From Candidatus Hodarchaeota archaeon (GTDB lineage: Archaea > Asgardarchaeota > Heimdallarchaeia > Hodarchaeales > Hodarchaeaceae), in assembly GCA_016839815.1 (NCBI GenBank), contig JAEOTM010000143.1, positions 1 to 64,000 of the forward strand: a stretch of 64,000 nt of DNA, read 5' to 3'. The position numbers were made by a program, and so were the translations under genes. Positions within the stretch are counted from its first letter, which is position 1; every line of letters starts with the position of its first letter. Shown piece by piece: positions 17,172 to 26,914 of this stretch. Below the pieces are notes generated by a model. That model saw nothing but the letters and a program-made list of their open reading frames with translations, made no database searches and was not told the DNA's origin.

Positions 17172-18713
17172 TTAGGGAATGTTTAGATTTTCAGCCCCAT
17201 TCATTGCAAACTCGAATATCGCTTCTGGAATAACCCCTATAAGTATGATTAATATAACACCTATCCCAATTGCCATTGCATATGACATTGGAATTCTGTA
17301 CGTTCTCATAGACTCGACAGAGACAGTATGAGATTCAATTAATTCCTCTGCAGGTGGATCAAGGATCATTAGTTTTATTACTCGTATGTAATAATAGACT
17401 GAAATTGCACTATTTATTACACCAATGAGAGCTAACCATATCAATTCAGCGTAAATTGCTGAAAAGAAGATTAGTAATTTCGAGATAAAACCTGCTAGAG
17501 GGGGAACCCCTAGTAAACTTAGAAGAGCTATAGTGAGTGCAAAGACAATCCAGGGGTGTCGTTTTCTAAGACCAGCATAATCGTTTATTTCCTCACTTCC
17601 GATGGAGAAAGAAACCACTATAACAACCGTGAATGCAACAATCTTCATTAAAGCGTGTGTCAGAATATGAAATTCTGCTGCCGCCACTGAAAACCTACTA
17701 ACAGTATATCCAGCGTTTGCTGCCGCTGCCAGCGCAATTAGAATGTACCCGGCATGTGCAATGCTCGAATATGCAAGCATCCGTTTGATATTAGTTTGTA
17801 CTAATGCTACTACATTCCCAAGAGTCATTGTAAGTATTGCTAGGAATGCAAATATCATTCCCCATACTTCACCTAAATCTTTTAATCCTACAACCACTAT
17901 TCGCATAACTGCTGCAAAACCCATCGCTTTCGATCCAGCGGCCAGATATGAGGTAATAACGGTAGGAGTACCTTGATAAACATCTACTGCCCAGGCATGA
18001 AATGGTACTGCAGCCATTTTATACCCAAATCCTACAAATAAGAACATTAAAGCCAGAACGTGCAGAGGAGTAAAGCTCGAAACATCTGAAAAGGATGCTA
18101 TGACTACTGCAAGATTAGTAGGGGCTGTAGAACCGCTTGAGCTTGTAATACCATAGACGAGGGAAATTCCAAATAATATGAAGGCTGAAGACATTGCACC
18201 AATTAAAAAGAATTTCAAAGCACTCTCACTGGTTTCAGCTCTAGCTTTTTGGTATGCAGCAAGAGAATATACTGGAAGAGATGCCAGTTCCCATGCGACA
18301 AAAATCAATAGTAAATCATTTGCTGCAGCAAGCATTAGCATACCTAAAGTACCAAGACTCAATAATGAGTAATATACACCTAGATTATGATCTGTTTTCA
18401 TGTAATCTGTACTAGAAATTGCCACAAAGATCAAGACAATGAGAAAGATGATTGCAAAGAAGCGATAGAAATCATCGACAACCATTAATCCAGTGGGAAA
18501 ATCGATATCTAGAAAATCATCGGGATTTCCGAAGAGAAAAGTTATATCACCATTTACTGATAAAATCACACTATAGAGGGCAAGAAAACCTCCTATAATT
18601 GTGATAGGAGGAGATAATCTCCTCGCAACGGTGAATGCTTCTAGAAGAAGGCATAAGATCGTGGTTCCTACTAAGATTAGGAACGGAAGTAGTATTATGG
18701 CGATATTACTCAT
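17172..18713 (-). CDS. nuoN: NADH-quinone oxidoreductase (complex I)-like subunit N
   Basis: A proton-pumping antiporter-like membrane subunit of about 513 residues, with about 14 helices. Key family residues are visible: VAWELASLPVYSL (Glu in TM5), GYKMAAVPFHAWAVDVYQGTP (Lys in TM7) and IKRMLAYSSIAHAGY. I use the ATG at 18713, 5 bases after GGTGA; the GTG in that motif would add three residues. It is the last gene of the nuoA-N operon, with 11 bases after nuoM's stop. Confidence 0.93.
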   Translation of the reverse strand: MSNIAIILLPFLILVGTTILCLLLEAFTVARRLSPPITIIGGFLALYSVILSVNGDITFLFGNPDDFLDIDFPTGLMVVDDFYRFFAIIFLIVLIFVAISSTDYMKTDHNLGVYYSLLSLGTLGMLMLAAANDLLLIFVAWELASLPVYSLAAYQKARAETSESALKFFLIGAMSSAFILFGISLVYGITSSSGSTAPTNLAVVIASFSDVSSFTPLHVLALMFLFVGFGYKMAAVPFHAWAVDVYQGTPTVITSYLAAGSKAMGFAAVMRIVVVGLKDLGEVWGMIFAFLAILTMTLGNVVALVQTNIKRMLAYSSIAHAGYILIALAAAANAGYTVSRFSVAAAEFHILTHALMKIVAFTVVIVVSFSIGSEEINDYAGLRKRHPWIVFALTIALLSLLGVPPLAGFISKLLIFFSAIYAELIWLALIGVINSAISVYYYIRVIKLMILDPPAEELIESHTVSVESMRTYRIPMSYAMAIGIGVILIILIGVIPEAIFEFAMNGAENLNIP

Positions 18714-18724
18714 GTTGTTCACCT

Positions 18725-20305
18725 TTAGAACATAAATTGATTCTCAAAGAATACTGTTGCTTCATTCATCATATCCATTAGCCAAGAGGGGAAAATACCC
18801 AGAAGTAGGGTAAAAAGACTTAGAAGTCCAAGAACAGTAAATTGGGTCCAGTGATTAACATCGTGTGCATGTGCTAGCTCAGGATTCTTATCTCCAAATA
18901 CAGTTCTTTGCAGCATCCATAGATAATATGCGGCTGTAAACACAATACCGAAGATTCCAATAAATGCTAAGATCATTTCCCATTCAAAAAGTGCAAGAAA
19001 GACTAAAAGTTCTGACCAGAATCCAGCTAATCCAGGTAAACCTGCACTTGCGAATGAAGCAAATACTAACACCGCTGCAGTAATTGGCATATTTTTAGCA
19101 AAGCCTCGCAATTTGGGTATATCACGTGTGTGTGCAGAATGGCCAATTGTTCCAGCTAAAAAGAAGAGCAACGGTGAAATAACTCCATGTGCAATCTGCA
19201 TGTATTGTGCACCAGCAAATCCTTCCTGAGTCTGAGTAGCAACACCAAGTAGAACAATCCCCATGTGTCCTACACTACTGTAAGCTACAAGAGATTTCAT
19301 ATCTACTTGTCTTAAAGCCACCCAAGCACCATATAATAATGAAATAACACCAATGAGGGCCACTAACCATGCAAACTCAGCTAGAGCTTCTGGTAAAAAC
19401 CAACCGCTCATTCGCATTAATCCATAACCCCCCATTTTGAGTAACAAGCCAGCCAAAATCATAGATCCAGGAGTAGGGGCTTCCACGTGAGCTAAGGGCA
19501 ACCATGTATGGAATGGAACACTAGGTACTTTCACAATAAACCCGAATAATAGTGCTAAGAAAACTAGTAAAATAAACCAGCCATTTCCAAATCCAGAATC
19601 GACAGAGATTTTAGTTAAAGTGGCAAAAGAGAATGTTCCTCCTCCTCCAGTTATATCGTTAAATTTAGGTGAAGCTGATTCCAACCAGATACCAATTATT
19701 CCTAAAAGCATGATCATCGATGCTACATGGGTATAGATGAAGAAGTATATTGCCGCATATTCACGTCTTGGACCACCCCAAATCCCTATGAGGAAGAACA
19801 TGGGTACTAATACCAATTCCCAGGCAACATAAAAGATAACAAAGTCAGTTGCAAGGAATGTGCCCATTACACCTGTTTCCAATAGAAGAATCATGGCGTA
19901 ATAGGCGGGTTCTCTTTCATGGATATCTTTAAATGATGCAAGGACCGCAACAACAAAGATAAATCCACTTAGAAGAACCAAAGGTAAGCTTAATCCGTCT
20001 ATTCCAAGAGAATAATTCATACCTATTGATTTGATCCACACGATGTTCTCTACAAGAACCCATTGACCGCCAGCTGCATGACCTACATGCAGACTTGTGG
20101 GCAAAAGTGGATTGTTTTCATACATCATCCAAACCAATATAGCAAGCGCAAACGTAATCAAGCTTACAAATAAAGCTAAATAACGTGCAAACCCTTCTCT
20201 CACACGGCCGAAAAACCATGTAGGTAGTGCTGCTAGAATTGGTAGAAGAAAAATTAGAGATAATACTCCAATTCCATTTTCACCAAATAATATCTGTGAT
20301 ATCAT
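18725..20305 (-). CDS. nuoM: NADH-quinone oxidoreductase-like subunit M
   Basis: An antiporter-like subunit of about 526 residues. It has FYVAWELVLVPMFFLIG (TM5 Glu), VKVPSVPFHTWLPLAHVEAPTPGS (TM7 Lys region with the PTPGS motif), and SVGHMGIVLLG. These residues form the half-channels used for proton transfer. The start is set at the ATG at 20305 because GAAGG lies upstream; an in-frame TTG at 20314 falls within that ribosome-binding region. Gap of about 23 bases from nuoL. Confidence 0.93.
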   Translation of the reverse strand: MISQILFGENGIGVLSLIFLLPILAALPTWFFGRVREGFARYLALFVSLITFALAILVWMMYENNPLLPTSLHVGHAAGGQWVLVENIVWIKSIGMNYSLGIDGLSLPLVLLSGFIFVVAVLASFKDIHEREPAYYAMILLLETGVMGTFLATDFVIFYVAWELVLVPMFFLIGIWGGPRREYAAIYFFIYTHVASMIMLLGIIGIWLESASPKFNDITGGGGTFSFATLTKISVDSGFGNGWFILLVFLALLFGFIVKVPSVPFHTWLPLAHVEAPTPGSMILAGLLLKMGGYGLMRMSGWFLPEALAEFAWLVALIGVISLLYGAWVALRQVDMKSLVAYSSVGHMGIVLLGVATQTQEGFAGAQYMQIAHGVISPLLFFLAGTIGHSAHTRDIPKLRGFAKNMPITAAVLVFASFASAGLPGLAGFWSELLVFLALFEWEMILAFIGIFGIVFTAAYYLWMLQRTVFGDKNPELAHAHDVNHWTQFTVLGLLSLFTLLLGIFPSWLMDMMNEATVFFENQFMF

Positions 20306-20328
20306 TGTCTTCAACCTTCAATTTTGTT

Positions 20329-22590
20329 TTAGAGGGGTAACTCCCCTGCAAATAATAAACCGATGATAATAATTATAATTGCACCTAATAATGTATAAAG
20401 TGCGTAATTCTCAACTACTCCAGTTTGAATTCGTCTAAAGTATCCCCCAGTCTTCATAACTCCTTTAGCAGAGCCTCGGATAATTCCCTGATCAATAACA
20501 CGTTCGTCTGTTGCTTTAGCTAGACCACATAATGCTACAGATGCACGGCCAGTTAAACGCACCAAACCATCAATCACTGTATCATCCCACCATCTGGAAA
20601 AACCGCAAAGCTCGTAACCAATTCGTCCAACGAACCTTACTGCATTATCGAAGATGTTTCTCTCGATCCAATTCATTGCTTCACAAAAGTATGCGTAAAT
20701 GATGTGAACTAAACCGAGGTAAAGGTCATCAATATAATAGCCCTTTTCGAGTAATCTTTGAACTCCTCGACCAATAAATGTCGATTTTACTCCTCGAATG
20801 ACTGAACGAGAGGCCTGCTGAATCCCTACTATTGAATCCTGTTCCTCAACTTCAAATTTAAACGTACCATCCTCTGGAAAGGTTACTGTGGCATTCTTTC
20901 TTGGATAATAGACCAAATATGCAAGGCCTATACCACATAAAGCGATAATAATAGAGGAAAGCTGAGTCATTACTATAAGGCTCTTTTCAATATGAGGAGC
21001 TACACCTTCTAGCCACACAGCCATGTGATGTTCTATATTCAATTGAGGAATTAGTTCAAAATTTAATACTGGGATATTTCCTAAAAGATAGATTCCAGAT
21101 AAGACTAATGACACAATTGCTAGTGTCCACAATGGTCTGGTCATCCAGCTATCAGATTCGTGTGCATGATGCTCTGGTTTTCTAGATTGTCCAGGAAATA
21201 CCAGGAACCATAATCTAAAAATGTAAAACGCTGTAAGAAATGCTGTAATAATTGATGATAACCATACAAGATAAATTAAAGGTTCGTGGGAGGCATGGTC
21301 AAGCGCATGAAGAATTATAGCGTCTTTACTGAAGAAACCATTGCCAATCCCAGCAAGGGAAAGGGATCCTATCAACATCACGATTGAAGTATGAGGCATC
21401 TTATCTCGCAATCCACCCATCTCACGAATATCTTGCGTACCTGCGCCGTGAATTACAGATCCTGCGGATAAAAATAACAAGGCTTTAAATATACCATGAT
21501 TAATGATATGGAAGACAGCTACTGCCATACCTCCAACCCCTAACCCAATAGTCATATAGCCTAATTGACTTATAGTAGAAAATGCCAATACTCCCTTAAT
21601 ATCTGTTTGAACTAAAGCAATAGTTCCAGATAAAATAGCTGTAATCCCACCTATGAGTGCAACTACAAGAAGTGCTTCAGAACTTGCGTGTTCAAAGACA
21701 AAGTAACTCCTGGCAACTAAAAAGATTCCAGCTTTGACCATTGTCGCACTATGGATCAAACAACTTACTGTTGTCGGTCCAGCCATAGCGTCTGGTAACC
21801 ACACATGCAAAGGAAATTGGGCAGATTTACCAACTGCTCCTGCAAAAATTAGCAACGCGATTACAACAGACCACATTGGATCAAATTGAATGGTTCCTTC
21901 ATGCAAATAATCGCGAATAGTAATAAAATCAAAGGTTGGACCAACATCTAATGTTTCAAGATAGAGTAGAATAATTCCAGCAAATAGAAATATATCTCCT
22001 ATCTTGGTTGTCAAAAAAGCCTTTTTCGCAGCTGATGCGGGATGAGGTTGGCCCTCAGGAACAACTTCTTTATCATAGAAATAACCAATTAGTAAATAGC
22101 TACAAACCCCCATGAGTTCCCAGCCAATAAAGAGTTGGATGAAGTTTGGGGAGAAACATAGAGTTAACATGGCGGCAGCGAACAGATTTATTTCAGCATA
22201 ATAGCGAGGAGAGCCATCATGAGACATGTAACTTCTACTATAAACAACTACAAGAAACGCAACAAGTGCTACAAGTAAGCTGACAACCGCAGATAAGGGG
22301 TCAAGTAAAACTCCTATTTCGAGATCAATATCCCCAACATGGAACCAAGTAAAAGCAATCTTTTCCTCAATATGTGCATGATCCAAAAGAAGTCGTAGGA
22401 CGATTTCTCCTGAAACAAGGAGTGTCAGTATAAAACTTCCACCTGTCGCACCAAGAGCAATTAAATTTCCATGTGCTTTTTTATCAAAGTATTTTCCGAA
22501 GAAAAGGACGATAAATGATGCTACTATCGGGATAGCTGGAATTAAGATTGCAAGATTCCCAAATATTAAATGTGTTACTTCATCAGCCAT
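20329..22590 (-). CDS. nuoL: NADH-quinone oxidoreductase-like subunit L
   Basis: The largest antiporter-like subunit, 753 residues, longer than the common ~610-660. The core motifs are present: FIGWELMGVCSYLLIGYF, GKSAQFPLHVWLPDAMAGPTTVS and HIINHGIFKALLFLSAGSVIHG. The C-terminal third includes the lateral-helix region and a charged segment with three repeated aromatic/Gly-rich turns before the last membrane helix (ALYTLLGAIIIIIIG). GGTGA lies 6 bases before the ATG. The extended C-terminus may contact neighbouring subunits. Confidence 0.94.
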   Translation of the reverse strand: MADEVTHLIFGNLAILIPAIPIVASFIVLFFGKYFDKKAHGNLIALGATGGSFILTLLVSGEIVLRLLLDHAHIEEKIAFTWFHVGDIDLEIGVLLDPLSAVVSLLVALVAFLVVVYSRSYMSHDGSPRYYAEINLFAAAMLTLCFSPNFIQLFIGWELMGVCSYLLIGYFYDKEVVPEGQPHPASAAKKAFLTTKIGDIFLFAGIILLYLETLDVGPTFDFITIRDYLHEGTIQFDPMWSVVIALLIFAGAVGKSAQFPLHVWLPDAMAGPTTVSCLIHSATMVKAGIFLVARSYFVFEHASSEALLVVALIGGITAILSGTIALVQTDIKGVLAFSTISQLGYMTIGLGVGGMAVAVFHIINHGIFKALLFLSAGSVIHGAGTQDIREMGGLRDKMPHTSIVMLIGSLSLAGIGNGFFSKDAIILHALDHASHEPLIYLVWLSSIITAFLTAFYIFRLWFLVFPGQSRKPEHHAHESDSWMTRPLWTLAIVSLVLSGIYLLGNIPVLNFELIPQLNIEHHMAVWLEGVAPHIEKSLIVMTQLSSIIIALCGIGLAYLVYYPRKNATVTFPEDGTFKFEVEEQDSIVGIQQASRSVIRGVKSTFIGRGVQRLLEKGYYIDDLYLGLVHIIYAYFCEAMNWIERNIFDNAVRFVGRIGYELCGFSRWWDDTVIDGLVRLTGRASVALCGLAKATDERVIDQGIIRGSAKGVMKTGGYFRRIQTGVVENYALYTLLGAIIIIIIGLLFAGELPL

Positions 22591-22601
22591 AACTTGTCAC
22601 C

Positions 22602-22913
22602 TTAGCCTTTCAATGTTTGAAAGTTAGTTGCCTCCACGGTACCATGATTCCGGTAAACTGATAGAATTATTCCCAGTCCCACCGCAGCTTCTGCTGCAGC
22701 TAATGCTATACTGATAATGACAGCTACTTGTCCTGTAACAAAGCCCACATCATTGTACAGTGCAAAAATTGCAAAGTTAATATTTGCAGAATTCAACATT
22801 AATTCGATTGCAATTAGCATGCGTACCGCTGACTTCGATCTGATAAATCCAGCAAAACCAATCAGGAATAGCATCAGAGCAACACCAAGAAAAATTGACG
22901 AATCGAAACTCAT
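22602..22913 (-). CDS. nuoK: NADH-quinone oxidoreductase-like subunit K
   Basis: A 103-residue protein with three membrane helices, the usual size for NuoK/Nqo11. It has the conserved MLIAIELMLNSANINF and AVIISIALAAAEAAVGLGI segments, holding the two buried glutamates needed for proton transfer. Its ATG overlaps the nuoJ stop by four bases (ATGA), so the two are translationally coupled. Confidence 0.94.
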   Translation of the reverse strand: MSFDSSIFLGVALMLFLIGFAGFIRSKSAVRMLIAIELMLNSANINFAIFALYNDVGFVTGQVAVIISIALAAAEAAVGLGIILSVYRNHGTVEATNFQTLKG

Positions 22914-23497
22914 ACATCCTCAACCTCCTTCTTAACAAGATATACGCTACCAAGCATTGCTCCTAAAATTAGTAATCCTAAGGTTATTATTGTTATACCG
23001 TGCGTAGTAAATAATGATGTAGCTAAAGAACCAATTACTTCAGTTTCCACTCGGTAACCTTGAGAATCATAGAATGGAGCTCTACTAGTTAAATCTGGTA
23101 ATGTCCAAAAAGCATTGCTGACTTGAAAAATTGTATATACTGATATTAACAATAATAAAAATGCTCCCGCGAAACTTAGACGCCAATCCATTAATTTTTC
23201 TCTACCAGAGGATTCAAACATTGCTTCTCGCCCTGAAAGAGTAATCGCAAAGAGCAATAATACAGTAATCCCTCCTGCATAAACAATGATTTGAATCACA
23301 AATAATATAGAGGATTCAGCGTAGAGAAGGAACATCATTGCAATACCTAAAAAGCAAAAAACTAACCAGAGAACTGCATGATATACACTTTTGACATGAG
23401 TTGCTAGGAAAGCTGAACCTAATGTATAACCCACTAATAGATACAAAATAACAATATTAAATACTTCAAATAGTTCAGATGGAATTAAGAATGCCAT
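22910..23497 (-). CDS. nuoJ: NADH-quinone oxidoreductase-like subunit J
   Basis: A 195-residue membrane subunit with five helices. The conserved third helix is VIQIIVYAGGITVLLLFAITL, containing the YAG tyrosine and the pi-bulge glycines associated with conformational coupling in complex I. The ~25-residue loop between helices 4 and 5 faces outward. The start codon overlaps the nuoI stop by one base. Confidence 0.92.
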   Translation of the reverse strand: MAFLIPSELFEVFNIVILYLLVGYTLGSAFLATHVKSVYHAVLWLVFCFLGIAMMFLLYAESSILFVIQIIVYAGGITVLLLFAITLSGREAMFESSGREKLMDWRLSFAGAFLLLLISVYTIFQVSNAFWTLPDLTSRAPFYDSQGYRVETEVIGSLATSLFTTHGITIITLGLLILGAMLGSVYLVKKEVEDV

Positions 23498-24135
23498 TAT
23501 TCGTTCTCCTTTTTCTCGTTTGAGTCCTTTTTCAACTCTAAAGAAATATCAAAATCAGAGTAAAAATCACCATACTCCTCTTCGTATTCTTTCTTTTGCT
23601 TTTTATATTCCTCTGGATAATAGAGTTGATAGATCTCGAATAATTTTTGGTAATTATGATAAAGTTCTGTTTTATTTTTTGTAGCAGCATCAAATCCTGG
23701 AGTATGATATAATGAATCGAATCGACAGGATTCTACACAAATACCGCAATACATACATCTTCCTGCAAAGATTTGAGGATGTTCTAAAGGTCTATCTTTC
23801 TTCCAGTGGGGAGGTTGAGGGTCAGCTGTGACCATCTCAATGCATTTATTAGGGCAATTACGCGCACAGAGTTTACACCCTGTACAATTGTAGATATTCA
23901 TACCTATTAACCCGCGTGCATTTGGGGTTAAGTGTGGTGTATGTTTGAATACATCAGATAAACTTAGATCACGATCAAGAATGGTTAGGCCTTTCTCTGC
24001 CAATTTCTCAGGGAAATAAATCGTGTCCTCATTTCTCCTATCCCCATCAGGTATAGTGAAAGGTTTTTTCCGAACCAATATTTTTCCGACATATGCCATC
24101 GGACGAGTTATCAAAAAACTGGGAACCAAACGCAT
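23497..24135 (-). CDS. nuoI: NADH-quinone oxidoreductase-like subunit I (8Fe ferredoxin-like)
   Basis: A 212-residue peripheral-arm subunit carrying two [4Fe-4S] clusters, N6a and N6b: CTGCKLCARNCPNKC near residue 78 and CMYCGICVESCRFD near residue 126. In the second motif the residue after the last Cys is Arg, not the common Pro. The C-terminal 50 residues are highly charged (KKQKKEYEEEYGDF, ending KKENE), a tail not needed for cluster binding. GGTGA precedes the ATG. It overlaps nuoH and nuoJ by one base each. Confidence 0.94.
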   Translation of the reverse strand: MRLVPSFLITRPMAYVGKILVRKKPFTIPDGDRRNEDTIYFPEKLAEKGLTILDRDLSLSDVFKHTPHLTPNARGLIGMNIYNCTGCKLCARNCPNKCIEMVTADPQPPHWKKDRPLEHPQIFAGRCMYCGICVESCRFDSLYHTPGFDAATKNKTELYHNYQKLFEIYQLYYPEEYKKQKKEYEEEYGDFYSDFDISLELKKDSNEKKENE

Positions 24136-25283
24136 TAAATCACCACTAAATCTCCAAAAATAGAGGGTTCAATTAAATATAAAGCGATAACATATAGAAT
24201 ATTGATTATAGCCAATGGAATCAGCCTCTTCCATCCAATATCAAGGAGTTGATCAATTCGCACTCTCGGTAGTGCGCTTCTGATCCAAATAAACAGAAAT
24301 ACAAAAATCCATACCTTTACAGTAATGATAATGGTTGGAAGTAATGGCCAAAACTCAAAGAAATCTGTCATTACATCTACTGGGATAATTGGAAGATAAG
24401 AACCTCCCAAGAATAATGATACTCCTACAAAGGCCCCTATAAGAAGAATGAAATATTCAGTAGCCATTGACATCATGTACCGAAAGCCCGTGAGTTCTGT
24501 ACGCCATCCCATAACCAATTCTGCTTCTGCTTCGGGAACATCAAACGGAACTCGTTCGGTTTCAGCCGCTAAAGCCGTAATATACACTATAAAACCAATT
24601 GGCATTAAAACAGCAAAAGGAAGACCGAAAGCAGTAGTGGTTTGTTGTTTCGCTATCGAAAGCATCGAAAATGAATTAGTAACAATAACAACTGCTCCAA
24701 TCGAAAGTAAAAGGGGAATTTCATAAGAAATCATTTGCGCTGCTGATCTAAATGCTCCTAATAACGAATATTTATTGTTAGAAGACCATCCTGTTACTAA
24801 GACACCGATGGGATATAAAGAAAACACTGCAAATATTAAAAGGAATCCAACAGCTGGATTAGCAATGACTGCTTCTCCACCAAGAGGTAATAGTGCTCCA
24901 AGCATAAAAGGTGGTGCAACCACAAAGGCAAAGAAGCCAATATTGAAGGGAAATTTATCAGCTTTTTCTGGAACAATGTCCTCTTTTGCGAAGAATTTTA
25001 GAAATTCTGCAATATTTTGTAAAAACCCAAATTTCCAAGTGCGTCCAAAGAAATGCCCATAATTAAAATCAACGAATGTAATACCCCTCATGTTCATCAT
25101 CCTTGGCCATGCTTTGCGTTCGAGCCAAATTAACATGATTGTATTGACAATTAGAAACAGAAGAATAGTCGTCATTTCCAGGGAATCAATCAATGTAGAG
25201 CGAAGTGAATCTTGAATTGAATCGGTTAATCCTAAAAACTCAAGGAGAGTATCAACCAAACCATCGTATATTCCATAACCCAT
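24135..25283 (-). CDS. nuoH: NADH-quinone oxidoreductase-like subunit H
   Basis: A membrane subunit of about 382 residues at the quinone cavity/membrane arm junction. Family landmarks are LIWLERKAWPRMMNMRG, FLKFFAKEDIVPEKADK and AETERVPFDVPEAEAELVMGW, whose glutamates link the quinone site to the pumps. The start is the ATG at 25283, which follows GGTGA by 5 bases; the GTG of that motif (25292) is in frame and would give a spurious longer start. Confidence 0.94.
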   Translation of the reverse strand: MGYGIYDGLVDTLLEFLGLTDSIQDSLRSTLIDSLEMTTILLFLIVNTIMLIWLERKAWPRMMNMRGITFVDFNYGHFFGRTWKFGFLQNIAEFLKFFAKEDIVPEKADKFPFNIGFFAFVVAPPFMLGALLPLGGEAVIANPAVGFLLIFAVFSLYPIGVLVTGWSSNNKYSLLGAFRSAAQMISYEIPLLLSIGAVVIVTNSFSMLSIAKQQTTTAFGLPFAVLMPIGFIVYITALAAETERVPFDVPEAEAELVMGWRTELTGFRYMMSMATEYFILLIGAFVGVSLFLGGSYLPIIPVDVMTDFFEFWPLLPTIIITVKVWIFVFLFIWIRSALPRVRIDQLLDIGWKRLIPLAIINILYVIALYLIEPSIFGDLVVI

Positions 25284-25292
25284 GAATCTCAC

Positions 25293-26381
25293 CTATCTAT
25301 CTATTTCTCCCATACATAAATCAATACTAGCTACTATGGGTGCGATATCTGCGACTTTCACTCCTCTAAGTAAATGAGAAGACAAAGCTAAGTTGCTATA
25401 TGCTGGAGATTTAATTTTAACACGATAAGGGATTTTATCGTCGTTTCCAATAATATAAAAGCCTGCTTCCCCGCGCGGATCTGATGTCCTGAAATAAACT
25501 TCGCCTTTTGGTAGTTTTCTGGGAGCTTTTTGCGATATCTCTCCTTCACTTGGGAGTGCGTCCAAAGCTTGACGAATAATCTTTGTAGATTGAAGCATTT
25601 CATCCATTCTAACTCTATAACGAGAAAAACAATCTCCATGAGTTCGCATAGGAATCTCAAAATCTAGTTCATCATAAACAAGATAGGGTTCAATCTTTCT
25701 AATATCACCTTGGACTCCAGACGCTCTTAGTACTGGTCCAGTGGCACCCATATTTAGGGCGGTCTGTCTATCTAAAATTCCAACATTTTCAGTCCTCATT
25801 CTGAATACCTTGGAATTATCACACATATCCTCATATTCACCTATACGTTTATCTAAAAAGTGAGAAAGGCTTCGTGCATCTTCTTCAAATCCCTTTGGTA
25901 CCTCATGCTTCAATCCGCCAATTCTGAAATAGTTATACATCATTCGTGAACCAGCGACATGCTCTAACAAATCTAAGATGTATTCTCTTTCACGGAATGT
26001 TAGTGCTTGCATTGTAACTATACCTACATCCGCAGTAAATGCTGATAACCAAGTCAAGTGAGAAGCAATACGCTGTAATTCTAACATAATTACACGTAAA
26101 TATTGGGCTCTTTTACTAACCTCTAATCCCATTAATTTTTCTATTGCTAGAATATAACTCGCTTCCCAAGACATTGCACTCACATAACACAACCGGTCGG
26201 CTAATGGTTGAAAAGTATTAAAAGGACGAGATTCAGCCATTTTTTCAATCATCCGAAAAATGTAACCAATCATAATTTCGGCATCAATAACCTTTTCACC
26301 TTCAGTTCTAACTTTGAGGGTCCATAATCCGTGGTTTACTGGGTGTTGAGGGCCCATATGGATAAACATTTGTTCACTCAT
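25293..26381 (-). CDS. nuoD: NADH-quinone oxidoreductase-like subunit D (49-kDa homologue)
   Basis: A 362-residue subunit that with NuoH and NuoB forms the quinone site. The GPQHPVNHG loop with the quinone-contacting His and the RMIEKMAESR stretch are present. The DRLDY segment that ends in the quinone-binding Tyr reads ADRLCYVSA, keeping Arg and Tyr but placing Cys where Asp is usual. The [NiFe]-hydrogenase C-x2-C ligand pairs are absent at both ends, so it is a complex I/Fpo-type subunit and not a hydrogenase. It ends GEIDR. GAGGT lies 9 bases upstream. Confidence 0.94.
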   Translation of the reverse strand: MSEQMFIHMGPQHPVNHGLWTLKVRTEGEKVIDAEIMIGYIFRMIEKMAESRPFNTFQPLADRLCYVSAMSWEASYILAIEKLMGLEVSKRAQYLRVIMLELQRIASHLTWLSAFTADVGIVTMQALTFREREYILDLLEHVAGSRMMYNYFRIGGLKHEVPKGFEEDARSLSHFLDKRIGEYEDMCDNSKVFRMRTENVGILDRQTALNMGATGPVLRASGVQGDIRKIEPYLVYDELDFEIPMRTHGDCFSRYRVRMDEMLQSTKIIRQALDALPSEGEISQKAPRKLPKGEVYFRTSDPRGEAGFYIIGNDDKIPYRVKIKSPAYSNLALSSHLLRGVKVADIAPIVASIDLCMGEIDR

Positions 26382-26399
26382 GTAAATACTACCTCTATT

Positions 26400-26912
26400 C
26401 TATTTTTTCGGTTGTGGTTTATATGAGAAGGGTTTTTCTGGTAATTTGTAGCTTCTTCGCATCGGGTAAAGTTCAGAAATATGCTTATGATCAAATTCAT
26501 CCCAATCGTCTGGAAGTAGTAATCTTTTCAGATTTGGATGGTTCGATACATGGATCCCGTATAAATCGAAAAGTTCCCTCTCGTGCCAATTAGCTGAAGC
26601 CCAGATAGATGTAATTGATGGTACTTCTGGATTATCACGATTTTCCAATTTGACATGTATTTGAATAACGGTTGAATCCCCATCCCACCTATCAATATGA
26701 TATACAACTTCAAAATGGGTTTCCCAGTCAACTCCCGCAATTGATTCTAATGAGGGGAAATTCAATTCATTTGCAATAAAATTCATTATTTTTAATAAGT
26801 TTTCAGCTTCAACCTGTAATTTTAATCGATTGTTTTCAGGTATTTCAGCTTGAATCAGCTTATCTCCAAGCACTTCTTTCAGTTGGGTAAGGTGAGATTG
26901 AGAATTTGACAT
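26400..26912 (-). CDS. nuoC: NADH-quinone oxidoreductase-like subunit C (30-kDa homologue)
   Basis: About 170 residues, separate from NuoD. The signature SANWHERELFDLYGIHVSNHPNLKR is complete, followed by LLPDDW and YPMRRSYK. It is a structural element of the connecting module near cluster N2. The ATG at 26912 is preferred over an in-frame GTG at 26918, because AAAGGA lies 9 bases before it. Confidence 0.93.
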   Translation of the reverse strand: MSNSQSHLTQLKEVLGDKLIQAEIPENNRLKLQVEAENLLKIMNFIANELNFPSLESIAGVDWETHFEVVYHIDRWDGDSTVIQIHVKLENRDNPEVPSITSIWASANWHERELFDLYGIHVSNHPNLKRLLLPDDWDEFDHKHISELYPMRRSYKLPEKPFSYKPQPKK

Positions 26913-26914
26913 AA

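Noticed and set aside
24448..25062. Plus-strand frames opposite nuoH
   Set aside because: They are shadows of the nuoH coding sequence; their translations are rich in Ser, Pro, Lys and Thr and carry no motif.
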